In this document: positions 17,005 to 26,345 of the stretch, in pieces
How positions within the stretch are numbered: position 1 is the stretch's first letter
Layout: each line of letters opens with the position of its first letter
Source: Thalassospira lucentensis MCCC 1A00383 = DSM 14000
GTDB lineage: Bacteria > Pseudomonadota > Alphaproteobacteria > Rhodospirillales > Thalassospiraceae
Reading direction: 5' to 3'
Assembly (NCBI RefSeq): GCF_000421265.1
Contig: NZ_ATWN01000015.1
Span: 1-62,414, forward strand
Length of the DNA: 62,414 bases
Notes under the pieces: generated by a model
Databases searched by the model: none
What the model was told of the DNA's origin: nothing
What the model saw: the letters and a program-made list of their open reading frames with translations, nothing else
Position numbers and translations under genes: made by a program

Positions 17005-17202
17005 TTATTCCTGACCGCCACCCATGGCGCTGCTGATTTTTTTGTCAGTGTTATACTGACTAAGCGCATAGACAGCCCAGATCGCGGCCGGAATCCAGCC
17101 CAGAAGCGTGATCTGCAAAATCAGGCAGATAATCCCGGCAAAAGGCCGCCCAATGGTAAAGAACAGTAACCAGGGCAGAAGAAGTGCGATAAAAAGACGC
17201 AT
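17005..17202 (-). CDS. YqaE/Pmp3 family membrane proteolipid
   Basis: This 65-residue protein matches the UPF0057 (YqaE/Pmp3/PMP3) family: two hydrophobic helices around the phrase PFAGIICLILQITLLGWIPAAIWAVYAL and a short polar tail. Members are small stress-responsive membrane proteins that affect membrane potential in yeast and plants; the bacterial role is unclear. It lies 30 nt downstream of the OmpA-like lipoprotein gene on the same strand and may be in one operon with it. Confidence 0.85.
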   Translation of the reverse strand: MRLFIALLLPWLLFFTIGRPFAGIICLILQITLLGWIPAAIWAVYALSQYNTDKKISSAMGGGQE

Positions 17203-17232
17203 GGATGAAATCCCCTTTGATGTCGGACGGCG

Positions 17233-18084
17233 TTACATGCCGTCTTCGAAAGTAACAGTCACGACGCGATTGCCTTGTTCGGCAACACCGTCCGCGGTTG
17301 ATACCGGAACATTGGCTTCGCCGCTGATGCTAATGGCAAGCTTGCTTGCCGGTACACCAGCCGCACGCAATGCGCTAACAACCGCATCAACACGCGATTT
17401 GGCAAGAATGTCGTTATACATTGCATCGCCAGCACGGTCAGCATAGGCAACCAGACTGATCATTGCCGGATTGTATTTGGCATAGGCTTCTGCAATGCCG
17501 TCAACAACCGACATGCCTTTGCTGTCGATTTCAGATTTGTCGAACCCGAAATAGACATTCATCGGAACCGGCATTGCCATTGGCATTGCTTTGGCGACCG
17601 GGCTGGTATCAATTTCGGCCTGAACAATTGCCAGCGCCTGATAGAAAGCAGAACGGCAATTGTCGATGTCTTCCTGCTGGATGTTTTCTTCGAGTTCCTG
17701 CATCCAGCAATCGAAGCTCGTCTGCGCGCGTGCAGCAGGCGATGCTGCCTTGTCACGCCCACCACCATCAAGTGCGGCAAGAAGGTCTGCACGGGCGACT
17801 TCAATTTCGCCCATTGTGCCTTCTGGCAAGGTGCGCTCGGCAATCATCTGCGGACCACTATCCTGTCCGGCAGCGGCCATTTTCGAACGGCTGGTGAAAT
17901 ACCGCGCGTCGGCCCAGTCGGCCTCGTCATACTCGGCCTGTGCCAGATCGGCGTAATTCTGGTGAAGGGCTGCGTCAAAAGCCGACCCTTCGTCGGCCAT
18001 GTCACGTACCCCGGGAATATTCATGTTCGCGCACGCGCTAAGAAATGCAGCGGCGGATACAACGGCAAGCAGTTTAGCTTTCAT
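17233..18084 (-). CDS. OmpA-family lipoprotein
   Basis: The protein has 283 residues from the ATG at 18084, which has AAGGAG 8 nt upstream. The N-terminus is a lipoprotein signal (MKAKLLAVVSAAAFLSAC, lipobox LSAC with Cys18). A helical middle section with paired Cys (FDCWMQ, DIDNCR) leads to a C-terminal OmpA-like peptidoglycan-binding domain (about 185-280: VYFGFDKSEID, ISLVAYADRAG, LAKSRVDAVVSALRAAGV). The usual Asp/Arg pair that grips meso-diaminopimelate appears as YADRAGD and NRV. It probably tethers outer membrane to cell wall. An OmpA-like domain on a small soluble lipoprotein is similar to Pal but with a different N-terminal half. Confidence 0.85.
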   Translation of the reverse strand: MKAKLLAVVSAAAFLSACANMNIPGVRDMADEGSAFDAALHQNYADLAQAEYDEADWADARYFTSRSKMAAAGQDSGPQMIAERTLPEGTMGEIEVARADLLAALDGGGRDKAASPAARAQTSFDCWMQELEENIQQEDIDNCRSAFYQALAIVQAEIDTSPVAKAMPMAMPVPMNVYFGFDKSEIDSKGMSVVDGIAEAYAKYNPAMISLVAYADRAGDAMYNDILAKSRVDAVVSALRAAGVPASKLAISISGEANVPVSTADGVAEQGNRVVTVTFEDGM

Positions 18085-18497
18085 CGGTGTTACTCCTTGT
18101 CTGACCGACAATCAGGTCCCAAACCCATTTCATTATCGCGAATATGGTGGCACCTGTTTTTCCGATACCTTGCACATTCGCTATGATGGCCATTTTGGCC
18201 TTTTGTTTTTTCCGATGTCGTTCTTGCAGTCGATCAGATCATTTCCAATCTGACCCCGAATTTTGACCCGGCAAAACGCCCGGATCAAATGCCCCAAGAC
18301 AACATTCTTCCTGGATATAACTACCCCTATTCAGAGATATATAGAAGTCGAATTCATGAAAAAAAGCAGTGGGATAGAGAAAATTCATATTCTCATAACA
18401 CCGAACATCCGGGGTTAACCGGATACAACCAGCAATTTCCAAGCGCCCAGACCATTAGATACTCAAGATATACACCGTCCGTTTTTACCCATAAAAA
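18085..18497. other. Non-coding gap between OmpA lipoprotein and anchored protein genes
   Basis: No convincing gene is seen. The proximal part must hold the promoter of the OmpA-like lipoprotein. The middle is AT-rich with several ATATA runs. Short frames in it have no ribosome sites or recognisable products. Confidence 0.5.
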
Positions 18498-18531
18498 ATG
18501 GCCCGACACGTCTTTTTACGTATCGGGCCAT
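18498..18531 (-). terminator. Terminator of the membrane-anchored AsmA-like gene
   Basis: A 14-bp stem with one mismatch (ATGGCCCGAxACGT/ACGTxTCGGGCCAT) is followed on the minus strand by ATTTTTTA. Confidence 0.85.
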
Positions 18532-18567
18532 CTTTGTTCTGATCATCTCTTGTTACGAGACGGACAA

Positions 18568-19413
18568 TTATTCGGCCTTGTCAGAAGATCCACCAAACAG
18601 ACCTTTGACAGCACCACCAAGCGCATCTGCGCCATCTTTGATCTTGCCGCCACTGCCGCTGGCGGCACCGCCAACAGCGCCCATCACACCTTTGCTAAGG
18701 TCGCCAACGCCCTGCATCAAGCCGTCAACATTCAGGCTTGAAACCGACTTGAACACTGACGTGTTGATCGCGGTCAGGATTTCACCGGCAACCTCGGCCG
18801 GGGTGGCACCATTGTCTTCCTTGCCAACATCTTTGAGATGGATTTCCGGCAAGCCAACCGACATCTTCTTACCCTGCAAGAAGCCTGCGGAAACACTTAC
18901 GTCACCATCACGGACATAAACGTTATCAATAATAACCTTTGTCCCAGATGCATTTTCCGATGAAGCATCCTCAGGACCATCAGCCCCGCCCGCACCGGTC
19001 GGGCCCGATACACGCTGAACAAAACTTTCAACATTGCGCTGAATAGTGGCGATGTTTGACGTGTTGTTGCCAAGCTCATAGGTCACGCTGGGTGCTGCAA
19101 TGATAACTTCGATGACCCGAATGGTATCGCTGGTCAGGGTCGATCCATCAAGGCGGACCGAAATATTGCCAAGCGAGAACGCGTAATCGGTATTGAACCC
19201 ATCCGGGTTGCCAACAATCAACCCATTGATTGCGGCCGAATCCTGTGTGGTATCAATCGCAACACTATCCACCGACACATCGGCCAGCGTCACACGTGTG
19301 CCCGCCTCTTCGATCGTGGATTTAACGATATTGTCGAGATTGACATACACATAAACAAGCCCCGCAACGACGATCAAAACGATCACCGTCAGACCAATCA
19401 GTATCTTTTTCAT
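18568..19413 (-). CDS. Hypothetical inner-membrane-anchored periplasmic protein (AsmA-like features)
   Basis: About 281 residues from the ATG at 19413. One N-terminal membrane anchor (ILIGLTVIVLIVVAGLVYVYVNL) is followed by a beta-rich domain with repeated phrases of the kind seen in AsmA/DUF748 lipid-transport relatives (VSVDSVAIDTTQDSAAINGLIVGNPDGF, ITVRVIEVIIAAPSVTYEL-like). The C-terminus is Gly/Ser/Ala-rich (VGGAASGSGG) and ends with DALGGAVKGLFGG, possibly membrane-interactive. No enzyme motif is visible. The similarity to AsmA-type N-termini is by eye only. It has its own terminator and is probably monocistronic. Confidence 0.7.
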   Translation of the reverse strand: MKKILIGLTVIVLIVVAGLVYVYVNLDNIVKSTIEEAGTRVTLADVSVDSVAIDTTQDSAAINGLIVGNPDGFNTDYAFSLGNISVRLDGSTLTSDTIRVIEVIIAAPSVTYELGNNTSNIATIQRNVESFVQRVSGPTGAGGADGPEDASSENASGTKVIIDNVYVRDGDVSVSAGFLQGKKMSVGLPEIHLKDVGKEDNGATPAEVAGEILTAINTSVFKSVSSLNVDGLMQGVGDLSKGVMGAVGGAASGSGGKIKDGADALGGAVKGLFGGSSDKAE

Positions 19414-19536
19414 TGCCCGTATCCTGCCTTGTTTGTCACCGAAACAGTGCGCCATTCAGAAGATGGGCACAATTCCAGCCTTGTTCAACCATAAGAGTTG
19501 CGCCGTTCGACGCGACAATCAAGTTATTTCCCATGA

Positions 19537-19574
19537 CAAAACAGCGGGCTAGGTTTCCCATGCCCGCTGTTTTG
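19537..19574 (-). terminator. Terminator of xthA
   Basis: A 13-bp perfect stem (CAAAACAGCGGGC/GCCCGCTGTTTTG) lies 23 nt beyond the xthA stop; the T-run is within the distal arm. Confidence 0.75.
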
Positions 19575-19596
19575 GTACCAAAATCGGTATCTTTTC

Positions 19597-20394
19597 TCAG
19601 AGATTGAACTCAACCACCACAGGTGCGTGATCCGATGGCTTTTCCCAGTCACGGGCCAGATCATACACCGAAGCTGTCCGGGTGGTTCCCGCCATGTTTG
19701 GCGTCATCCAGACATGATCAAGACGCCGTCCCTTGTTACTTGCCCGCCAATCGCGCGCGCGATAGCTCCACCAGCTAAACAGCTTTTCGGGTTCCGGTAC
19801 GACTTCACGCACCGCATCAATGAAATCGCCGGACTGGCGGAACTTTTCAAGGATTTCAACTTCGACCGGGGTGTGGCTAACCACACGCAGCAGTTTCTTA
19901 TGCGACCAAACGTCATTTTCCGATGGCGCGATATTGAAATCGCCAACCAGAATCGCGCGACGGTTTGGGTCGCTTGCGCGGCGATCCGCCCACCAACTGG
20001 TCATTTCTTCAAGAAACGACAGTTTGTGGGCGAACTTCACATTAATCGCCGGATCGGGTTCATCGCCGCCTGCCGGGATATAGAAGTTATGCAGTTCAAC
20101 CCCGTTCTCAAACTTCGCCATGCAATGACGGCGGTCCTCCTTGCCACAGAAATGTTTGATGTCGGTTTCAACAAACGGCAAGCGCGATACGATGGCCACA
20201 CCGTTATAGCTTTTCATGCCATGGTTATGGCGATGGACATATCCGGCGGCCTCGAATGCGTCATGCGGGAAATGCTCGTCCGGGCATTTCAGTTCCTGCA
20301 AACACAGCGCATCTGGCTGCTGATCCTCTAAGAACTTAACCACCTGCTCAATGCGCAGACGAACGGAATTGATATTCCAGCTTACAATTTTCAA
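19597..20394 (-). CDS. xthA: Exodeoxyribonuclease III
   Basis: This 265-residue enzyme is a class II AP endonuclease and 3'-5' exonuclease of base-excision repair. The exonuclease/endonuclease/phosphatase fold motifs are in order: SWNINSVRLR with the metal Asn, LQELK (catalytic Glu), YNGVAIVSR, GDFNIAPSEND, RLDHVWMT and SDHAPVVVEF (catalytic His). Length and motifs are typical for XthA. It lies 81 nt after a fumarylacetoacetase-family gene on the same strand and is closed by a terminator. Confidence 0.96.
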   Translation of the reverse strand: MKIVSWNINSVRLRIEQVVKFLEDQQPDALCLQELKCPDEHFPHDAFEAAGYVHRHNHGMKSYNGVAIVSRLPFVETDIKHFCGKEDRRHCMAKFENGVELHNFYIPAGGDEPDPAINVKFAHKLSFLEEMTSWWADRRASDPNRRAILVGDFNIAPSENDVWSHKKLLRVVSHTPVEVEILEKFRQSGDFIDAVREVVPEPEKLFSWWSYRARDWRASNKGRRLDHVWMTPNMAGTTRTASVYDLARDWEKPSDHAPVVVEFNL

Positions 20395-20475
20395 AACGGG
20401 CTCCGTTTTATTTTAGTCGGGGTGGTGCGGCAGGGTGGAATCGGCTTCTGACCCGAAATCCCAAAACACAAAGAA

Positions 20476-21162
20476 CTACGTCAGCGTCACGGAAAGTTCA
20501 GCAACGTCGGCAATGGCCAAATCCATGCGATCCCCCCGAACAACCTGACCAACACCCTCGGGCGTTCCAGTAAACAAAAGATCGCCGGGTTTCAGTTCAA
20601 TCAGGGTCGACAAATGCACAAGCGCATCGACCACCGGCCAGATCATTTTTGCTGTCGTGTCGTCTTGGCGGACCGTCCCGTTAACAGACAGTTTCAAATT
20701 GGTTGCATGCGGATTGCCCGCATCGGACTTTGGCCTGATCGCTGAAACAACCGCACAACCATCAAACGATTTCGCCATATCCCATGGCAAACGGCGTTCT
20801 TTAAGGTCGGCCTGTACATCGCGTCGAGTCATATCAAGCCCGGCGGCATATCCGAAAATCGCCTCTTCGACGGCCGCACGGTCAAGGTCCTTGCCCCCGC
20901 GTGACAAGGCCACCACAAGTTCACCCTCATAGTGCAAATCTTCTGTCGCGGACGGATATGGCAAATCGCCATTCCCCACCACCAGACAATCGGTCGGCTT
21001 CATGAATATACAAGGCGGGGTATCAGACGGGTCGGATCCCATTTCGCGCACGTGATCGGCATAGTTTTTACCAATGCAGAAAATGCGGTTTACCGGGAAA
21101 ACACTATTCGTATCTTGAACCGGAATGGTCGTCGGTTCAGCAGCCTCGAAGATCAAACTCAT
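20476..21162 (-). CDS. Fumarylacetoacetate hydrolase family protein
   Basis: About 228 residues from the ATG at 21162, chosen because GGGG lies 5 nt upstream; ATGs slightly upstream are possible. The FAH fold is clear: IFCIGKNYADHVREMG, a metal-binding pair E-x-E (LHYEGELVVAL), the conserved MTRRDVQ stretch and GDLLFTGTPEGVG near the C-terminus. Relatives hydrolyse C-C bonds of acylpyruvates or decarboxylate oxaloacetate; the YcgM/FAHD1 subgroup fits best by length and motifs. The exact substrate cannot be read from sequence. Confidence 0.9.
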   Translation of the reverse strand: MSLIFEAAEPTTIPVQDTNSVFPVNRIFCIGKNYADHVREMGSDPSDTPPCIFMKPTDCLVVGNGDLPYPSATEDLHYEGELVVALSRGGKDLDRAAVEEAIFGYAAGLDMTRRDVQADLKERRLPWDMAKSFDGCAVVSAIRPKSDAGNPHATNLKLSVNGTVRQDDTTAKMIWPVVDALVHLSTLIELKPGDLLFTGTPEGVGQVVRGDRMDLAIADVAELSVTLT

Positions 21163-21325
21163 CATGACCCCTTTTTTGTCATCCATGCAATTCAACAGTC
21201 ATAAACAAGCATCAGACAGAATGAAACGTCCAATGCAGATTATCACTGCTCTGCTGTCAGGGATTGTCAGGAGCCATCCCAACCATGCGATGTGCGACAC
21301 GATCATATGGTCAAGACATACGCGT

Positions 21326-21748
21326 TCAGTTCAGAACCATACTGGTGATTTGAGCCTTGGCTAACGCGGCTTGACCAGCATTCTGAAAGGCCGGAACCAA
21401 CACTCTCATTAGCTTAACAGGTTCCGAGGAGGTAACGTTCAAATGGTATCTTTGCCCTCGCAGGATAGAGAAACAGTTATCGTGACGCTCCATCGGCTTG
21501 CCATCGATTTCAGAAATCTCGACATCGCCCGATAGAACAAAGATAAGTTCTTCCGCACAGGCGGTCTGCACGCCAGACACCACACAGGGGCCCTGTAGCA
21601 AAACCTCAGACATCTCTAACGACACCTCCGTACCGATAGACGACATAGCCTCAAACACACAGGGAACGCCCTGCACATATCCGCGATCTAACATTAACGG
21701 CTTTTCCCACACTGGAAGCAAATTCACTGACAGCCGTAAAATGCCCAA
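21326..21748 (-). CDS. Possible cupin-domain protein
   Basis: The frame encodes up to 140 residues and contains a cupin-like core (ACAEELIFVLSGDVEISEIDGKPMERHDNCFSILRGQRYHLNVTS), consistent with a small beta-barrel; metal-binding His residues of motif 1 are not obvious. The start is uncertain: a TTG at 21748 has no ribosome site, and a later ATG may be used. Base composition is somewhat lower in GC than its neighbours. It could be a recent acquisition or a decaying gene. Confidence 0.45.
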   Translation of the reverse strand: MGILRLSVNLLPVWEKPLMLDRGYVQGVPCVFEAMSSIGTEVSLEMSEVLLQGPCVVSGVQTACAEELIFVLSGDVEISEIDGKPMERHDNCFSILRGQRYHLNVTSSEPVKLMRVLVPAFQNAGQAALAKAQITSMVLN

Positions 21749-21795
21749 AGTCGGGTTAAGGCGACATCCGCATATGGGGAGTGTTCAACAAAAAA

Positions 21796-21818
21796 GGGCG
21801 ATCCCTTACGGACCGCCC
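21796..21818 (-). terminator. Terminator of the 2-hydroxyacid dehydrogenase gene
   Basis: Stem GGGCGxTCC/GGAxCGCCC with a CTTAC loop is followed on the minus strand by TTTTTTG. Confidence 0.8.
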
Positions 21819-21852
21819 AATGTCTTCAACGCATCATCAAATAAAAGCTAGC

Positions 21853-22839
21853 TTACAACAGCCCTTCGATCACACGGTCTGGTGGAGTGTGCCCATCAAC
21901 GAAGGTCTTGATATTGATCAGAACCTTTTCGCCCATATCAACACGGCCCTCGATGGTTGCCGACCCCATATGGGGCAGCAGAACCGCATTTTGCAGCTCA
22001 AGCAATTTCGGGCTTACGGCCGGTTCATGTTCAAACACATCCAAACCCGCACCGGCGATTTCGCCGTCCGACAACATCCGTATTAAGGCAGGCTCATCAA
22101 CGATTTCACCACGCGCGGTATTGACCAAAATGGCATGCGGCTGCATCAATTTCAGACGACGTGCCGACAGCAAATGATAGGTTGCCGGGGTATGCGGGCA
22201 GTTGACCGAAACAATGTCAACATGTGCTAGCATCTGATCCAGGCTTTCCCAATAGGTCGCATCAAGTTCTTCTTCGGTATCAGGATGCACACGGCGACGG
22301 TTGTGGTAATGCACCGACAACCCAAACCCCTTTGCCCGACGCGCCAGCGCACGGCCAATACGGCCCATACCAACAATACCAAGACGCTTGCCCCAGATGC
22401 GGTGACCCAACATCAATGTCGGCCCCCACCCGGCCCAGTCACCTTTACGGATCACGCGTTCGCCCTCGGCCAAGCGGCGCGAAACCGACAGGATCAGCGC
22501 CATGGTCATATCGGCGGTATCTTCGGTCAGGACATCGGGTGTGTTGGTCACCGTAATGCCGCGCGACCGTGCAGTTTGCAGATCGACGTGATCAACACCC
22601 GTCCCGAAATTGGCAATCAAACGCAGGTTCGGCCCCGCATGGGCAAGAACAGCCGCGTCAATCTTGTCAGTGACGGTCGGGACAAGAACATCTGCCTGTT
22701 TGACCGCATCAATCAGTTCCTGTTTGCTCATGATCGCGTCATCTATGTTAAGACGGGCGTCAAACAGTTCCATCATGCGGGTTTCAATCGCTTCCGGCAG
22801 CTTGCGGGTTACGACAACGAGCGGTTTTTTCTTGGTCAT
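21853..22839 (-). CDS. D-2-hydroxyacid dehydrogenase, glyoxylate/hydroxypyruvate reductase type
   Basis: This 328-residue NAD(P)H-dependent reductase converts glyoxylate or hydroxypyruvate to glycolate or D-glycerate. The Rossmann motif is GIVGMGRIGRALARR (about residues 153-167). The catalytic triad is seen as Arg in NTARGEIVDE, Glu in LDVFEHEP and His in LLPHMGSAT. NRRRV after the second beta strand favours NADPH. It is divergent from an SH3-domain gene, an arrangement seen in related Rhodospirillales. A terminator follows. Confidence 0.92.
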   Translation of the reverse strand: MTKKKPLVVVTRKLPEAIETRMMELFDARLNIDDAIMSKQELIDAVKQADVLVPTVTDKIDAAVLAHAGPNLRLIANFGTGVDHVDLQTARSRGITVTNTPDVLTEDTADMTMALILSVSRRLAEGERVIRKGDWAGWGPTLMLGHRIWGKRLGIVGMGRIGRALARRAKGFGLSVHYHNRRRVHPDTEEELDATYWESLDQMLAHVDIVSVNCPHTPATYHLLSARRLKLMQPHAILVNTARGEIVDEPALIRMLSDGEIAGAGLDVFEHEPAVSPKLLELQNAVLLPHMGSATIEGRVDMGEKVLINIKTFVDGHTPPDRVIEGLL

Positions 22840-23039
22840 GCGCCGTTCCTATGCGGTCTTTTAACTCTTTTGCTGGCAAAATGGTCTACGTCGGGGTTTT
22901 GCACCTTGCCGCATTGCAGTGATGCCATGCCAAAAGGTACAAAAGCAAGGATTTTGACGTCATTTTTGTAATTTTATTTCGCGTACGTTTTTCGAAATAC
23001 TGACGCGACATGCCGAGAAAAGCAGGGAATACCAGCAAC

Positions 23040-23555
23040 ATGCCGCGAATTTTTCGCACCTTTTTGTATCGTTTGATGGCTTTGGCGATTTTCGCAAGCC
23101 TCGCGACACCCATCGTGGCAAGCGCACAAGAATCCGGCTTACCCATTCCGCGCTTTGTCGCACTGCGGTCAGACAAGGTATTTTTGCGGTCCGGGCCGGG
23201 TCTGCGATACCCCAAGGTCTGGATATATCAGCGTCGCAACATGCCGATGGAAGTTGTGTCCGAATTTGATACATGGCGCAAAGTCCGTGATTGGGAAGGC
23301 AGCGAAGGCTGGGTGCATCAAAGCCTTCTGGTTGGGTCACGCCATGTGATTGTCACCGATGACACCATCACGCTGTATTCCGCCGCCGACGAAAATGCAC
23401 GCAAGATCGCGCTGGTTTCTGCCAATGTCATTGGCAAAGTCGAAGACTGCCCGGCAAGCATGAACTGGTGCCAATTGCGGTTTGGTGATTTTGAAGGCTG
23501 GGCGCCGCGCCAAGGTTTCTGGGGCCTTTATGAGGACGAGCAGGTCGAAGGATAA
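23040..23555 (+). CDS. Periplasmic SH3-domain protein
   Basis: This 171-residue protein has a clear signal peptide (FLYRLMALAIFASLATPIVASAQ, cleavage after ASA) and two bacterial SH3-like segments: KVFLRSGPGLRYPKVWIYQRRNMPMEVV and a second one ending WCQLRFGDFEGWAPR. Such modules bind cell-wall peptides. The ATG at 23040 gives the best signal peptide; an ATG at 23010 is also in frame but has no ribosome site. Divergent from the glyoxylate reductase gene with about 200 nt between. Confidence 0.85.
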   Translation: MPRIFRTFLYRLMALAIFASLATPIVASAQESGLPIPRFVALRSDKVFLRSGPGLRYPKVWIYQRRNMPMEVVSEFDTWRKVRDWEGSEGWVHQSLLVGSRHVIVTDDTITLYSAADENARKIALVSANVIGKVEDCPASMNWCQLRFGDFEGWAPRQGFWGLYEDEQVEG

Positions 23556-23644
23556 CACCGTTCACTGGCATGATTTTTATGATGCCTGAAACACGTATGC
23601 CAAAATACGGATGCTTAAACATACACGCGGCGAATAAGCGCCGA

Positions 23645-24718
23645 TCAGGCGTCAACCGAAACCCGGTTGCTTGATCCACCCGAAGATGATCCGCTGCGCG
23701 CGGATGTCCCATTACCACCGTTGTCATATCCGGTAAACACTGGCCCGGTGAACGCTGGCTGACTGCGGCTTTGCGGTGCGGTTCTTTTGCCTGCTGGCTG
23801 TTGGGTAAATCCAAACTGCTGATCCTGATTTTCAATGTTTGGTGCAAACGGATCAAAGGCATAAGGATCTTCCACCCGTTCTGGGATCGGATCAGATTTC
23901 GGTTCTGGCAGGCCAAAGCCGCCAACAGTCACTGTCTGATTTTCAAGCTGTGCCGAAATATTCCCAAGATAAGCCTGCAGGTTTTCAGAAATACGCGCCT
24001 GCGTTTCTGCGGCGGGATCACTTTGCGATGCCGCGATCTGGGCCTGCAGAACAGTATCACCGGCGACCTGTGAAATCCGGTTTTGATCCTGTGCCACGGC
24101 CAGACTACCGCGATCAGAATTGAGTGAAATTTCCCGATCCCGCAGGGCTTCCTGCGCTTGGTCCACCAGGGTCCGCGCATTGGCAACGGCAGTATTGTCT
24201 GACAGATCAATTGACGAAAGACCGGTCGCAAGGTCCTCGGATGCCGAAGCAAAAAGTTCAACGTCAATCTGGTTATCCGATGACGTGCCGGAACCGACCT
24301 GCAAGGTGATGGTCTGGTCTTCAGCCAGAAGGTTTTTGTCTTTGAAACTGCTGTTGGCGGCAATCCCGTCAATATCAGCAAGATAATCTTCGATCTGGGC
24401 AGTTAACTGGGCGCGTTGCTGCTTGGAAAGGTCACTGTTTTCTTCGGCAAATTCGACCAGCGCATCAATCTCATCAAGCGCATCACCGATGCGCGACAAA
24501 TCTGTTGATGCCTGCGACAGCAACTCACTGGCACCGCCAAGCGAGCCGCGCAAATTTTCAAAGGCGTAATTGGCATTGCGCAGGAAATCTGCATTGCGGT
24601 CAGAACGCGAAGAACTTTGACTGGACTGGCTGGCGTCAGAGTCGATTAACCTGTTCTGCGGTGCGATCACACGCGCAGTGTTGGTATAGATCGGAAGTTG
24701 ACTACCAAGCGGTTCCAT
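23645..24718 (-). CDS. Flagellin-like protein, orphan
   Basis: About 357 residues from the ATG at 24718 (GGA about 7 nt upstream). Two helical regions match flagellin D1: an N-terminal pair (LSQASTDLSRIGDALDEIDALVEFAEE ... QRAQLTAQIEDYLADIDGIAANSSFKDKNLL) and a C-terminal one (AVANARTLVDQAQEALRDREISLNSDRGSL). Between them is a short beta region. The extreme ends differ from flagellin: the D0-like ends are weak and a ~100-residue Pro/Gln/Ser/Gly-rich tail replaces the usual C-terminus. No other flagellar genes are nearby. It may be a hook-junction-like or secreted flagellin relative rather than a filament subunit. Confidence 0.75.
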   Translation of the reverse strand: MEPLGSQLPIYTNTARVIAPQNRLIDSDASQSSQSSSRSDRNADFLRNANYAFENLRGSLGGASELLSQASTDLSRIGDALDEIDALVEFAEENSDLSKQQRAQLTAQIEDYLADIDGIAANSSFKDKNLLAEDQTITLQVGSGTSSDNQIDVELFASASEDLATGLSSIDLSDNTAVANARTLVDQAQEALRDREISLNSDRGSLAVAQDQNRISQVAGDTVLQAQIAASQSDPAAETQARISENLQAYLGNISAQLENQTVTVGGFGLPEPKSDPIPERVEDPYAFDPFAPNIENQDQQFGFTQQPAGKRTAPQSRSQPAFTGPVFTGYDNGGNGTSARSGSSSGGSSNRVSVDA

Positions 24719-24962
24719 TGCTTTTCCGCACAAACAAGCCGGCAAGACAACTACATGTTGCGCAAACAAGGGTTCTGACGAAATTCAAAAACCCTTATAA
24801 ACCTGACCATCCTGGTGTCCGGCGGAAATATCAACCGATAGTATAGTGTATTAGCAGAGAAAAATTAAGCCAAAATGCATGGGCACACATGCCCGTCACA
24901 TAAGATGGGCATCATTGGGTCAAACTGGTCTGTTCATGTGCCGTATTTTGGCGACCACGGAA

Positions 24963-26345
24963 TTACGTGCGACGCAATAATGCAAACATTTCAAGATGCG
25001 CCGACCACAGGAACTGATCAATCGGCACAACCTGCTCAAGCTCATACCCGCCATTGCGCAAAACGCGTATGTCGCGGGTAAAGGTTGCCGGATTACACGA
25101 CACCGCAATGACCCATTCCGGTCCGGTTGCCGCCAATTGTTCTGCCTGCGAAAGGGCACCCGCCCGCGGGGGATCAAACAACACCAGATCAAGGTTGCTC
25201 AGTTCATCGCCGGTTAACGGCTGGCGGAACAAATCACGTTTGATGACCTGTATCGGGCTACCAGACTGACCCACCGCATATTGCAACAACTCCACCGCAC
25301 GGGGATCACTTTCAACCGCTAAAGTTGACCGGCGTTTGCCTGCAAGTGCCAACGCAAAGGTAAAGCTTCCTATACCGCAAAACAGATCGGCAACCTGCCG
25401 CGGCTGTGCTTTTTCAAGTGCCGATGTCACCGCAGCGACAAGGGCGCGTTCCCCTTCGCGGGTTGCCTGCAAAAAGCCGCCCGGTGGCACCGCAACATCG
25501 ACACCCTGAAACCTGACCACAGGTATACGTCGGGCCGCGACAGGCTCATCGGGTTCATCACCAGTTTTCCAGCTTAGGCGCGCAAGGTCATTGTCATCGG
25601 CAAACTCGGCCAGATCCTGACGCATATCAAGATCCGGGTCCTTGGCCGCATGAACGACAACATCCAACCCGTTATCGGCCAGTGTGACGAAGACTTCCTT
25701 GATATCACGCGCATGATCGGGCGGGCAGGCCTCAAGGAACGTTACAAACGCCGCACGAAAGGCCATCAACTCAGGACGCAAAACGGCGCAATCTGGAACA
25801 TTCAAGACCGTGTGGCTAAATCGGCCATGGAAACCAACATGCACCCCGGTTGCCCCCACATGCACAGAAAATCCTGCGCGCCGGCGACTTTGTGCCGGGG
25901 AAACTTCGACTGGCGCGACAAGCCGTTCGGCTTCATCGGCATCAAGACCGGCACGCTGAACCGCGACCTTGGCTTTTTGACGTTTCCAGTCGCGATACTG
26001 GTCGTCATCCATATGCTGAAGCGCGCAGCCGCCGCATTCCTTGAAATGCGAACACCGTGGCTCATTGAAAAGTGCCGTGCGCGCGATTTCCGCGACCACT
26101 TCCGCACCATATCCATCACCGCGTTTCGACCGCAACGCCACACGAACTTCGTCGCCGGGCAAAACGCAATCGACATACACCAGAACTGATCTGCCGTCTG
26201 GTGCGCTGACATGCGCAATGCCGTCGCCGCGTGCGCCAACTTGTTCAATCGTGACCGGGGCTTCAAATCCGATCAATGGATCGCGCCGGGCTGATTGACG
26301 TTTGCGTCCACCGCGTGCACGGGGGTTGCGCTGATGATGTTTCAT
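24963..26345 (-). CDS. TrmA/RlmD-family class I SAM-dependent RNA methyltransferase
   Basis: About 460 residues from the ATG at 26345, with GAGAGAG just upstream. The order is a basic N-terminal tail, a TRAM RNA-binding domain (VTIEQVGARGDGIAHV...), an Fe-S type cysteine cluster (CSHFKECGGC plus a later DCAVL Cys), and a Rossmann methyltransferase domain (ADLFCGIGSFTFALA). Catalytic residues are in DPPRAGA and the nucleophile SCNPATF. Family members methylate C5 of uridine in rRNA or tRNA (RlmC/RlmD/TrmA). The precise uridine target cannot be assigned. It is monocistronic as far as can be seen. Confidence 0.9.
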   Translation of the reverse strand: MKHHQRNPRARGGRKRQSARRDPLIGFEAPVTIEQVGARGDGIAHVSAPDGRSVLVYVDCVLPGDEVRVALRSKRGDGYGAEVVAEIARTALFNEPRCSHFKECGGCALQHMDDDQYRDWKRQKAKVAVQRAGLDADEAERLVAPVEVSPAQSRRRAGFSVHVGATGVHVGFHGRFSHTVLNVPDCAVLRPELMAFRAAFVTFLEACPPDHARDIKEVFVTLADNGLDVVVHAAKDPDLDMRQDLAEFADDNDLARLSWKTGDEPDEPVAARRIPVVRFQGVDVAVPPGGFLQATREGERALVAAVTSALEKAQPRQVADLFCGIGSFTFALALAGKRRSTLAVESDPRAVELLQYAVGQSGSPIQVIKRDLFRQPLTGDELSNLDLVLFDPPRAGALSQAEQLAATGPEWVIAVSCNPATFTRDIRVLRNGGYELEQVVPIDQFLWSAHLEMFALLRRT

